From assembly GCA_016281115.1 (NCBI GenBank), contig JAEEHZ010000215.1, positions 1-5,580 on the forward strand: a stretch of DNA of 5,580 bases, read 5' to 3'. Position 1 is the stretch's first letter; each line of letters opens with the position of its first letter. Below are positions 1-5,580 of this stretch, piece after piece. The translations under genes and the position numbers were made by a program. This DNA comes from Clostridiaceae bacterium (GTDB taxonomy: Bacteria > Bacillota > Clostridia > Oscillospirales > Acutalibacteraceae). The notes below the pieces were generated by a model. That model ran no database searches. It had not been told where the DNA came from and was given only the letters and a program-made list of their open reading frames with translations.

Positions 1-2
1 AG

Positions 3-284
3 TACCTCATTGACGGCGTTGGAATGAATCTTAAAAGAGGCGCTTTTCCGGCAGACTTTTTCGACGATGTTATACCGATGCAGTTTGAAGACAGAACATT
101 TCCCGCACCTGCAAAGTATGATGAATACTTAAGACATTGGTACGGCGACAGATATAACGAACTTCTGCCGTATTCGACAAGGAAATCCGGGCACAACCTT
201 ACAAGAATAGATTTGGGAAAATATGTGGAAAATGATCCGGATGACAGCTTCAGACACATAGATTGCCGGGGAGAACTGTTTTAA
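3..284 (+). CDS. LicD-family transferase, C-terminal end (5' truncated by window)
   Basis: This is the last 93 residues of a protein whose start lies left of the window; the frame is open from the first full codon (Tyr-Leu-Ile-Asp-Gly-Val-Gly) to a TAA at 282-284. The Met at 24 is internal, because the frame continues upstream of it without a stop or a ribosome binding site. The stretch PADFFDDVIPMQFEDRTFP followed by AP-KYDEYLRHWYGD resembles the C-terminal part of LicD proteins, where an F-E/D-x-R-x-F-P-x-P segment is followed by YDEYL and a YGD motif. LicD proteins have a nucleotidyltransferase fold and transfer phosphocholine or related phospho-groups (ribitol phosphate in the fukutin relatives) onto surface glycans. 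The catalytic N-terminal half is not visible, so substrate and activity cannot be judged. It lies 31 bases upstream of araD with no terminator between, so an operon is likely. Family call is fairly secure; donor and acceptor are unknown. Confidence 0.75.
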   Translation, partial: YLIDGVGMNLKRGAFPADFFDDVIPMQFEDRTFPAPAKYDEYLRHWYGDRYNELLPYSTRKSGHNLTRIDLGKYVENDPDDSFRHIDCRGELF

Positions 285-301
285 AATATCCCGTTTGAAA
301 C

Positions 302-307
302 AAGGAG
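302..307 (+). promoter_or_regulatory. Ribosome binding site of araD (decides the start)
   Basis: AAGGAG lies eight bases before the ATG at 316. A TTG at 295 is in frame and would add seven residues, but the Shine-Dalgarno sequence then falls inside the coding region and no other site precedes the TTG. The ATG at 316 also gives the usual AraD N-terminus (MLEQLKEKVLKAN) and length. Confidence 0.85.
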
Positions 308-315
308 TGAATCAA

Positions 316-1011
316 ATGCTTGAACAGCTTAAAGAAAAAGTATTAAAGGCAAATTTGCTGCTTCCGAAATACGGTCTTGTTACATTTACCTGGGGCAATG
401 TAAGCGAAATTGACCGTGAGAGCGGCTTGGTTGTAATAAAACCGAGCGGTGTTGAATATGAAGATATGAAGCCCGAAGATATGGTCGTGCTGGATTTGGA
501 CGGAAATATTGTAGAAGGCAAATTAAACCCTTCCTCGGACACGCCTACTCACATAGAGCTGTATAAGGCTTTTGAAAACATCGGCGGTATAATTCATACG
601 CACTCAACATACGCCGCCTCGTGGGCGCAGGCGGGCAGAGATATCCCTGCTTACGGCACCACTCACGCAGATTATTTCTACGGTAACATTCCATGCACCC
701 GACCTCTCACAGAGGAAGAAGTAATGAACGAATACGAGAAAAACACGGGACTTGTCATTGCCGATAAATTCAAAAATATCGACCCCGTGGCTGTTCCGGG
801 CGTTATTGTAAGCAAGCATGGTCCTTTTGCCTGGGGCAAAGACTGTATGCAGGCTGTGCACAATGCCGTGGTTATGGAGCAGGTTGCGAAAATGGCGCTG
901 CTCTCCGAACGGATAAATCCCGATATCGGGAAAATCGACGGCTTTTTGCTTTATAAGCATTATATGCGCAAGCACGGACCCAATGCGTATTACGGACAAA
1001 ACAAAAAATAA
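316..1011 (+). CDS. araD: L-ribulose-5-phosphate 4-epimerase
   Basis: This 231-residue cytosolic enzyme interconverts L-ribulose 5-phosphate and D-xylulose 5-phosphate, the step that passes L-arabinose carbon into the pentose phosphate pathway. It belongs to the class II aldolase/AraD family and has the same length as E. coli AraD as I recall it. Visible family landmarks are TWGN (residues 25-28), IKPSG (41-45, phosphate binding), SSDTPTH (73-79), the zinc ligands HTH (His94, His96) and His168 in KHGPFAWG, Asp119 in THADYFYG, and a C-terminal AYYGQ with Tyr226. The residues known to be catalytic in E. coli AraD (Asp120, Tyr229) therefore have clear equivalents, and the enzyme should be active. 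AraD is preferred over the close relatives UlaF/SgbE on overall resemblance, but these share the same reaction and are hard to separate by eye. It appears to be second in an operon behind a LicD-family gene rather than next to araA or araB, and a terminator follows eight bases after its stop. It may therefore serve surface-glycan precursor supply as well as, or instead of, arabinose use; that is inference. Confidence 0.95.
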   Translation: MLEQLKEKVLKANLLLPKYGLVTFTWGNVSEIDRESGLVVIKPSGVEYEDMKPEDMVVLDLDGNIVEGKLNPSSDTPTHIELYKAFENIGGIIHTHSTYAASWAQAGRDIPAYGTTHADYFYGNIPCTRPLTEEEVMNEYEKNTGLVIADKFKNIDPVAVPGVIVSKHGPFAWGKDCMQAVHNAVVMEQVAKMALLSERINPDIGKIDGFLLYKHYMRKHGPNAYYGQNKK

Positions 1012-1019
1012 TACTGTTT

Positions 1020-1047
1020 CCGCAGGTTTATCGGCCTGCGGTTTTTT
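1020..1047 (+). terminator. Rho-independent terminator after araD
   Basis: A perfect 7-bp stem, CCGCAGG (1020-1026) pairing with CCTGCGG (1035-1041), encloses an 8-base loop and is followed directly by six T (1042-1047). It starts eight bases after the araD stop and ends the licD-like/araD unit before the next promoter. Confidence 0.92.
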
Positions 1048-1068
1048 ATTCACTTTTGATAAAATTAA

Positions 1069-1097
1069 TTGACATAAACAGCGGTTTGTGATACAAT
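1069..1097 (+). promoter_or_regulatory. Housekeeping (sigma-A type) promoter of the surface-protein gene
   Basis: A consensus -35 box TTGACA (1069-1074) and a -10 box TACAAT (1092-1097; one mismatch to TATAAT) are separated by exactly 17 bases. A TG at 1089-1090 adds an extended -10 motif. Transcription would start near 1104, giving a leader of about 45 bases. I see no clear operator palindrome or riboswitch in the leader. The near-consensus elements suggest strong or constitutive expression. Confidence 0.88.
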
Positions 1098-1135
1098 TTG
1101 AGCGTGGTATTTTGGCGAAACTACAGTAAAATCTT

Positions 1136-1141
1136 AGGAGG
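1136..1141 (+). promoter_or_regulatory. Ribosome binding site of the surface-protein gene
   Basis: AGGAGG, a perfect anti-Shine-Dalgarno match, stands seven bases before the ATG at 1149. It fixes the start directly in front of a signal peptide. Confidence 0.92.
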
Positions 1142-1148
1142 TTTTAAA

Positions 1149-1217
1149 ATGAAAAAACTGCTTGCCATACTGCTTGCGCTGATGCTTATTCTGTCATCTG
1201 CAATAGCGGTTAACGCC
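1149..1217 (+). other. Sec signal peptide of the surface protein
   Basis: Residues 1-23 show two Lys at positions 2-3, a hydrophobic core rich in Leu, Ile and Ala (4-15), and a Val-Asn-Ala end suited to signal peptidase I, with cleavage expected between Ala23 and Glu24. There is no lipobox Cys, so it is not a lipoprotein. I see no YSIRK or KxYKxGKxW type extension. Confidence 0.9.
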
Positions 1218-4200
1218 GAAAGTGTAAAAGATATTTTCGGCACAAAAATCTCCGATGTCGAAGAATTATCGGACAGCGGAATAAAAGATCTGTCTCCTCA
1301 CGGGGCAGACGCAAACTTTACCATTAACAAAGTAACCTACAGTGCTTTGTTTAACAAAGTGTCATTGGGTAAGTTTTGTACTGCATATGTTAATAACAAG
1401 AGTACAAATGACAGCGATTACGACCTGACAATACAATTAACAATTAAGGCTTCGGCTGCAGCTACGAGCGGAAATCTTATTGTGCCTTTAGACGATGTCT
1501 ATAATACAAGCGGAAGCGTCGGCACATCTACGAAGCCGTATTTTAAGAATTTTAAGTATAAGGTGGGCGACGGTTCTGTTACCTCCACTACGGTGAAGAA
1601 CGGACCTGTTGCGGGAATTGCCAAAACAAACCATTATCTCAGCATACCGCTTTCTTCTCCCGATACTGCCGAAACAAACTTAAACGCCTACATTTATTGT
1701 ACGTTTGAGTTGGAGCATGTGGGTTTGGTTAAAGTGAATCAAACTCTTTTTGATACTTACTATACTACCATAGGTAATACGGTTAGCACCAGCCTCAGCT
1801 CTCCTCTTGTATCTACAAATGACGGATTTTTAAATCAGGATCCGTGGGTAAGACAAGACAACTACATAAAGTCCGGATATATTTACAGGGATTATGAAAC
1901 CCAATATATAAGTGATGAAATAGTTCAGACCGCTTATCAGAATAATTCCGATTCCGACGGAAGCTATACACAAATACCCCTTGTAGACACCGACGACGCT
2001 TTCACTGCCGTTGTGCAGATTTCTCCCGGTGTACAGGTTGAACTCAGAGATCCTGACGGTCACACCACTTTAACGGGAAACATTACCCAGGGCTATAGAT
2101 TGGTAATTAAGTACGGTAATACCAAGGCAATGAATGTCGGAAGATATTACACTGCAAACAGGCAGAGTATCGGCTACTATTATATGACTTTTTCCCGTCT
2201 TAAAATATTTGTTCCCGCAGATCAAAGCATAGATGAGATAAAATTTACAACTCAGGTTACGGCTCGCACAAAGCAGGGCGTTGAAACAAAAACAGGTGAA
2301 AGAACAATAATTGTTCTTGATCCCGTGCAGGATTTGCATGATGACGCTTATAAGCTTAAATATGATCATCTCTGCCTTGATTTGAACAATCCAAGTTCCA
2401 GCAATAATAATTTTGCCAATTATACGGAACAAATTGAAAACGTGGGAATTTTGCCTATAAGAGGGGTAAGCTATACCTGGCAGAACGATACGCGTTCAAA
2501 CGGTATTCCTGCAAACGTTTCGCAGATAGTTAACAGATTCAGCGGTAGTTACGGGGCAGACTTTAAGGTATATATCAAAAGTCGCACATCTTCAAGAACA
2601 CTTGAGTTTAACTTGCCGTCAAGAGGTGCGGGCTGCACTGTAAGCTATGCAGATTCTACCAATGCCCGTCACATTAAGCTTAACGAGGGTGAATGGATAG
2701 ATAAGGTAGTTTCTACACCGTATTATATGGAAAACGGAACAAAAGTAAGCGGAGTTATTAAGGGAGAAGTCCACGACATAGTTGACGGAGAATATGCGCC
2801 TGTGACCTGCACGTATATATTGCCGCCTAACAAAAAGAGCTTACAGACAAATAATAATATTAATAACGGCGATTATACGCAGATCAGCGGAATACTCAGA
2901 TATGAGCCTCATTATACATACAACGGCAATGCAAGAGTTGATACCGTAGGGCCCGACAGCGATTCTTCGGGCGTGATCACAAGATCTAACAAGCTGTATT
3001 ATGTAACGGGCGAGGCCGCGCATAATGCGTATATTCAAGTTACCGAGAATTCGAATATCTCTTTGGCAGCACCTTCGGGAACGGAAACAAAGAATATAAA
3101 TTCTTGCTTGTATCTTTTCAACGCACTTTATAATTCAATGTACACAAACGACCGTCCCACATATATGGGTGAGACAAGCGCAAACTGGGTAGGACCCATA
3201 GCTACGGTTGTATTTCCTAAAGGCGTAAAACTTAATACCTCCGCTCTTACAAGTGCCGGAACAAATAAGTATACCACAACATCGGAAACACACACGATAA
3301 CAATAACCAAACTCGCAAACGACGGCGAAAGAGAAGTATGGAGATTTAACTTTGACGCTTCAACGGTAATAAAGAGATACGATACAAATGGCAGATATAC
3401 TCCTGTAATAAGCGAGGGATATGTACAAGGAGTAAATGTACCGCTTACGGTAACGTCAGACGCATTGGGCGGCGCTCAGCTGTTTGATATTTACACATCT
3501 GCCTCTAACTCTACACCGTTTATACCAAGCGACGCAGGATGCTACTCAACAGGTTCAAGCGTCAGCAATTTCTTGGATAATCCTGAATCTTTTGATCTTG
3601 TAACAGATGCAAACGACTATAACGGCGACGGCAGCAGAACCGATAAAGTCGTAAAAATCGAAAAAGTAAAGGGATTCTCCGTAAACGCTTCTTACCAAAT
3701 AGACGGAAAATCACAGTATAAGAAAAACGGCACTACATTTACGGATGTGGACAGCGACGCTATCCCCGTAAATATCGGAACAGACGCAGATTTCAGAGTA
3801 ATACTTACAAATGCCGGAAACGCAATAGTAACAAATATGAAAGTAACCGATGCGTTCCCGAATTTTTACTCAGGAGCATCCACTTATGTGCCAAACAGCC
3901 TTGTAGTAGAAATACTTGATACAAACAACAATGTGGTTAAAACAATAACTAACGCACAAATATCGGGTACTACAACCCTAAGTGTTATACTTCCCGCAGA
4001 AGAGGAATTGTATCCGGGTTTCTCACTGCAGCTTACCGGTAAGTTTAAGGTCAGAGATGACGCAAGACCGAATATAGAGAATAACAGTAAGATAACACTT
4101 GATTCTAGGTTTGACGACTCTAACAAAAGGTCAATTTTTAACCAGCTTTACAGAAGTGAAGACGCCACAATGGATCTGAGGATCAATGTTTTCCTTGACT

Positions 4201-5580
4201 ACAACGGAAACGGTGTATATGACGCAAACGTTGATAAACCGTTGTCAAGCGCAAGCGTAAATACTAGAATGACAACAAATGATGACAACAAATTTAACGA
4301 TACAAAAACACTGACAAACACCGTTCCTGTAAATTACTCTGATATTGAATACGGCAATTATACTACAAGTGTAAGCAGCATAAGAGATGAAAACGGTAAT
4401 TCTTTGAGCAGCGTTTCAAAGTCATTTGAAATAACTCTTGCAGAAACAAGAGCGGGCGGCACGAAGGTAGTGGATATACCGATAACACCTAAATATATCG
4501 GCGAGTTGTATGTTAAATATATTCTTGATAATCAAGACGTTATCCTCTATTCCAGCGATACGGATCAAATAGCAGTACCAACAGGAACAAAGAGGGTTTA
4601 TTACGATGAATCGATCCTCGGCAGCACTAAATATGTTCTTAAAGACGGTGAGCCGAGCAGTAAGACTTATTCCCTTACTCTTGAAAACCCGATAGCAGAT
4701 ATATTATTTACTGTTGTGCCTGTTGACTATACTGTAACATATGTCGGCAACGGCGGCAAAACTGCCGACGATCAAACGACATTATCAGAAACTCACGGAT
4801 ATAACACAACTGTAAATGTTAAACCGGGAACAACATTTACACGCACGGGATATAGCTTTGCAGGCTGGTCTGCAAGCGGAGTTACACTTGGCAGCAGCGC
4901 ATCCACCTTCTCAATGCCGGATAATGACGTTACATTGACAGCTCAATGGAGTGCGCTTACTTATAAAGTTACATTTGATGCGAACGGACACGGCACACCC
5001 GACCCGACAGAAAAGACCGTAACATATGATGCAGCTTACGGCAAGCTGGCGGAGATCAGCGCGACAGGTTATACATTCGGTGGCTGGTACATGAACGCTG
5101 ACTGCACAGGCGACGAGATAAAGGCTGAAACAATAGTTAAAACAGCTTCTGACCATACCTTGTACGCTAAGTGGACGCCGAACACCTACACTGTAATATT
5201 TGACGGCAACGGCTCCACAAGCGGAGAAATGACAGACCAAGACTTCACATATGACGAAGAGCAAAAGCTCAACAAAAACGAGTATGAGAAGACGGGATAC
5301 TCATTCAACGGTTGGAAAGACGGCGAAGGCAACACCTATACTGACGAAGAAACCATTAAGAACCTCACGCCTGAGGACGGCGCAAAGATCACACTCAAGG
5401 CAGACTGGGCACCTAATGAGTACAAGGTATCATTTGATGCGAACGGACACGGCACACGCGACCCGACAGAAAAGACCGTAACATATGATGCAGCTTACGG
5501 CAAGCTGGCGGAGATCAGCGCGACAGGTTATACATTCGGTGGCTGGTACATGAACGCTGACGGCACAGGCGAAGAGATAA
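1149..5580 (+). CDS. Very large secreted multidomain surface protein / putative adhesin (3' truncated by window)
   Basis: The reading frame from ATG 1149 is open for 1477 codons to the window edge, with no stop; I followed every codon. Order of parts: Sec signal peptide (1-23); a long Ser/Thr/Asn/Tyr-rich, low-Cys region (24 to about 820) that I cannot assign, although parts near 311-390 and 420-560 look like beta-sandwich modules; an Asp/Asn/Gly loop at 823-832; a DUF11-like module (about 870-985); an SdrD-B-like module (about 1010-1112); a MucBP-like module (about 1118-1193); and at least four InlB-B type repeats from 1194 to the end. Such combinations are known from Gram-positive wall-bound or secreted adhesins, so a role in binding host, mucus or neighbouring cells is likely, but no ligand can be named. 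The anchor must lie downstream. It has its own promoter and is insulated from araD by a terminator. GC is clearly higher in the repeats (67 of 120 bases at 4981-5100) than in the body (21 of 60 at 2821-2880; 23 of 60 at 3361-3420). Confidence 0.93.
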   Translation, partial: MKKLLAILLALMLILSSAIAVNAESVKDIFGTKISDVEELSDSGIKDLSPHGADANFTINKVTYSALFNKVSLGKFCTAYVNNKSTNDSDYDLTIQLTIKASAAATSGNLIVPLDDVYNTSGSVGTSTKPYFKNFKYKVGDGSVTSTTVKNGPVAGIAKTNHYLSIPLSSPDTAETNLNAYIYCTFELEHVGLVKVNQTLFDTYYTTIGNTVSTSLSSPLVSTNDGFLNQDPWVRQDNYIKSGYIYRDYETQYISDEIVQTAYQNNSDSDGSYTQIPLVDTDDAFTAVVQISPGVQVELRDPDGHTTLTGNITQGYRLVIKYGNTKAMNVGRYYTANRQSIGYYYMTFSRLKIFVPADQSIDEIKFTTQVTARTKQGVETKTGERTIIVLDPVQDLHDDAYKLKYDHLCLDLNNPSSSNNNFANYTEQIENVGILPIRGVSYTWQNDTRSNGIPANVSQIVNRFSGSYGADFKVYIKSRTSSRTLEFNLPSRGAGCTVSYADSTNARHIKLNEGEWIDKVVSTPYYMENGTKVSGVIKGEVHDIVDGEYAPVTCTYILPPNKKSLQTNNNINNGDYTQISGILRYEPHYTYNGNARVDTVGPDSDSSGVITRSNKLYYVTGEAAHNAYIQVTENSNISLAAPSGTETKNINSCLYLFNALYNSMYTNDRPTYMGETSANWVGPIATVVFPKGVKLNTSALTSAGTNKYTTTSETHTITITKLANDGEREVWRFNFDASTVIKRYDTNGRYTPVISEGYVQGVNVPLTVTSDALGGAQLFDIYTSASNSTPFIPSDAGCYSTGSSVSNFLDNPESFDLVTDANDYNGDGSRTDKVVKIEKVKGFSVNASYQIDGKSQYKKNGTTFTDVDSDAIPVNIGTDADFRVILTNAGNAIVTNMKVTDAFPNFYSGASTYVPNSLVVEILDTNNNVVKTITNAQISGTTTLSVILPAEEELYPGFSLQLTGKFKVRDDARPNIENNSKITLDSRFDDSNKRSIFNQLYRSEDATMDLRINVFLDYNGNGVYDANVDKPLSSASVNTRMTTNDDNKFNDTKTLTNTVPVNYSDIEYGNYTTSVSSIRDENGNSLSSVSKSFEITLAETRAGGTKVVDIPITPKYIGELYVKYILDNQDVILYSSDTDQIAVPTGTKRVYYDESILGSTKYVLKDGEPSSKTYSLTLENPIADILFTVVPVDYTVTYVGNGGKTADDQTTLSETHGYNTTVNVKPGTTFTRTGYSFAGWSASGVTLGSSASTFSMPDNDVTLTAQWSALTYKVTFDANGHGTPDPTEKTVTYDAAYGKLAEISATGYTFGGWYMNADCTGDEIKAETIVKTASDHTLYAKWTPNTYTVIFDGNGSTSGEMTDQDFTYDEEQKLNKNEYEKTGYSFNGWKDGEGNTYTDEETIKNLTPEDGAKITLKADWAPNEYKVSFDANGHGTRDPTEKTVTYDAAYGKLAEISATGYTFGGWYMNADGTGEEI
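1218..3608 (+). other. Unassigned N-terminal extracellular region of the surface protein
   Basis: Residues 24 to about 820 are the mature N-terminus and carry no motif I can name with confidence. The composition (many Thr, Ser, Asn, Tyr and Val in alternating patterns, very few Cys) suggests strings of beta-sandwich domains. Two segments have a faint DUF11/CARDB-like feel: GYRLVIKYGNTKAMNVG near 315-331, and an asymmetrical piece containing IENVGILPIRGVSYTW near 430-445. In adhesins of this shape the N-terminal region usually holds the ligand-binding part; that is family knowledge, not something shown here. Confidence 0.5.
3756..4103 (+). other. DUF11-like beta-sandwich module
   Basis: Residues of about 870-985 follow the DUF11 pattern: a polar strand pair ending in LTNAGNA (886-892), then a VTDAFP segment (usually V-x-D-x-x-P in the family), then a V-x-V-I/L-D strand and a closing G-K-F-x-V strand. 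These modules act as stalk-like spacers in bacterial surface proteins. Boundaries are approximate. Confidence 0.6.
4176..4484 (+). other. SdrD B-like module with a calcium-type loop
   Basis: Residues of about 1010-1112 begin with a strand leading into DYNGNGVYD (1017-1025), then DKPLSSASVNTRM. This matches the opening of SdrD B-like domains, where a D-x-N-G-N-G-x-x-D loop is followed by a P-L/I-x-x-x-x-V strand. The Asp and Asn spacing is that of a calcium-binding loop, so calcium-dependent stiffening is plausible. The rest of the module is more divergent, so the end is approximate. Confidence 0.6.
4500..4727 (+). other. MucBP-like module
   Basis: Residues of about 1118-1193 start with GELYVKYILDNQDVILYSSD, which follows the G-x-V-x-V-x-Y-x-D/x-x-G pattern of MucBP (mucin-binding protein) repeats, and end in a strand running directly into the first InlB-B repeat. 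MucBP modules occur in Gram-positive surface proteins next to such repeats. The match is by eye and partial; binding to mucin is not implied. Confidence 0.45.
4972..5121 (+). repeat. Long direct repeat, copy 1
   Basis: This 150-base tract lies within the second InlB-B repeat and recurs at 5431-5580, 459 bases (153 codons) downstream, with 147 of 150 bases identical. The three differences are CCC/CGC at 4998 (Pro to Arg), TGC/GGC at 5103 (Cys to Gly) and GAC/GAA at 5112 (Asp to Glu). Confidence 0.95.
5431..5580 (+). repeat. Long direct repeat, copy 2 (cut by window edge)
   Basis: This is the counterpart of 4972-5121 in the fourth InlB-B repeat. Identity probably continues past the edge. The intervening module (about 5122-5430) is of a different subtype, so the order is A-B-A'. 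Confidence 0.95.

Larger units (their letters stand above)
4728..5580 (+). repeat. Array of at least four InlB-B (Listeria-Bacteroides) type repeats, running off the edge
   Basis: Four tandem modules share the family signature: a Y-x-V-x-F/Y-x-x-N-G opening strand, a central T-G-Y-x-F-x-G-W motif, and a closing L-x-A-x-W. They occupy residues 1194-1267, 1272-1342, 1347-1420 and 1425 onward (cut by the edge), joined by four-residue linkers. Lengths are 74, 71 and 74 residues. The second and fourth are nearly identical at the DNA level; the first and third are distinct subtypes. Such repeats form beta-grasp-like stalks in surface proteins and vary in copy number. Confidence 0.9.

Noticed and set aside
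295..315. TTG start giving AraD seven extra residues
   Set aside because: The AAGGAG site at 302-307 would lie inside the gene; ATG 316 has proper spacing and gives the standard AraD start and length.
918..931. Perfect 14-base palindrome TCCCGATATCGGGA
   Set aside because: It lies within araD coding sequence, has no T-tract, and is explained by the codons for Asn-Pro-Asp-Ile-Gly; no partner site was seen near the promoters.
604..1053. Opposite-strand open frame of 149 codons (and shorter ones at 312-542 and 678-863)
   Set aside because: They lie antisense to araD, which is unmistakable, and their translations match nothing known to me.
4743..4769. 7-bp inverted repeat GTCGGCA/TGCCGAC
   Set aside because: It lies in the coding sequence of the first InlB-B repeat (Gly-rich loop) with a 13-base loop and no T-tract, so it is not a terminator.
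1830..5264. Opposite-strand open frames at 1830-2063, 2070-2432, 2841-3038, 3128-3310, 3884-4126 and 4911-5264
   Set aside because: All lie antisense to the long secreted protein; their Cys/Ile/Val-rich translations are typical mirror products of Thr/Asn/Tyr-rich coding sequence.
5251..5481. Open frame of 76 codons on the + strand
   Set aside because: It is a different frame of the InlB-B repeat DNA; the Lys/Arg/Thr-rich product has no recognisable features and no independent promoter.
4972..5580. Possible CRISPR-like or mobile-element direct repeats
   Set aside because: The repeats are in-frame protein modules 459 bases apart, with protein-coding content between them; no short regular repeat-spacer pattern, transposase or target-site duplication is visible.

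Overview
The window looks like part of a low-GC Gram-positive chromosome, most likely a gut-type anaerobic Clostridia/Ruminococcaceae-like Firmicute. The reasons are strong AGGAGG-type ribosome binding sites, a near-consensus housekeeping (sigma-A type) promoter, frequent AGA and ATA codons, AraD flanked by a LicD-family gene, and a very large secreted protein with InlB-B type (Listeria-Bacteroides) repeats. The organism call is inference from style, not from a marker gene.

Layout, all on the + strand. (1) Positions 3-284 hold the C-terminal end of a LicD-family transferase that enters from the left edge. (2) Positions 316-1011 hold a complete, canonical L-ribulose-5-phosphate 4-epimerase (AraD, 231 aa). 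It follows the LicD gene after 31 bases with its own Shine-Dalgarno site, so the two are probably co-transcribed. A strong intrinsic terminator at 1020-1047 closes that unit. (3) A promoter at 1069-1097 drives a new unit. Its ORF starts at 1149 and stays open without a stop to the right edge at 5580 (1477 codons, incomplete). I translated it codon by codon. It has a Sec signal peptide, about 800 residues of Ser/Thr/Asn/Tyr-rich beta-type sequence with no confident family, a DUF11-like module, an SdrD-B-like module, a MucBP-like module, and then at least four InlB-B type repeats. This is the architecture of a large Gram-positive surface protein or adhesin. The anchor (LPXTG, SLH or other) would lie beyond the window.

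How the genes fit together: the first two may supply or attach a sugar or pentitol-phosphate decoration at the cell surface, while the third is a separately transcribed surface protein. A functional link between the two units is not shown by the sequence. The most notable raw signal is a 150-base tract repeated 459 bases apart with only three differences, all amino-acid changing. The copies begin abruptly next to codons that encode the same residues with different third bases, as expected for recent module duplication or gene conversion in the repeat array. I see no RNA genes, CRISPR array, insertion sequence or attachment site.
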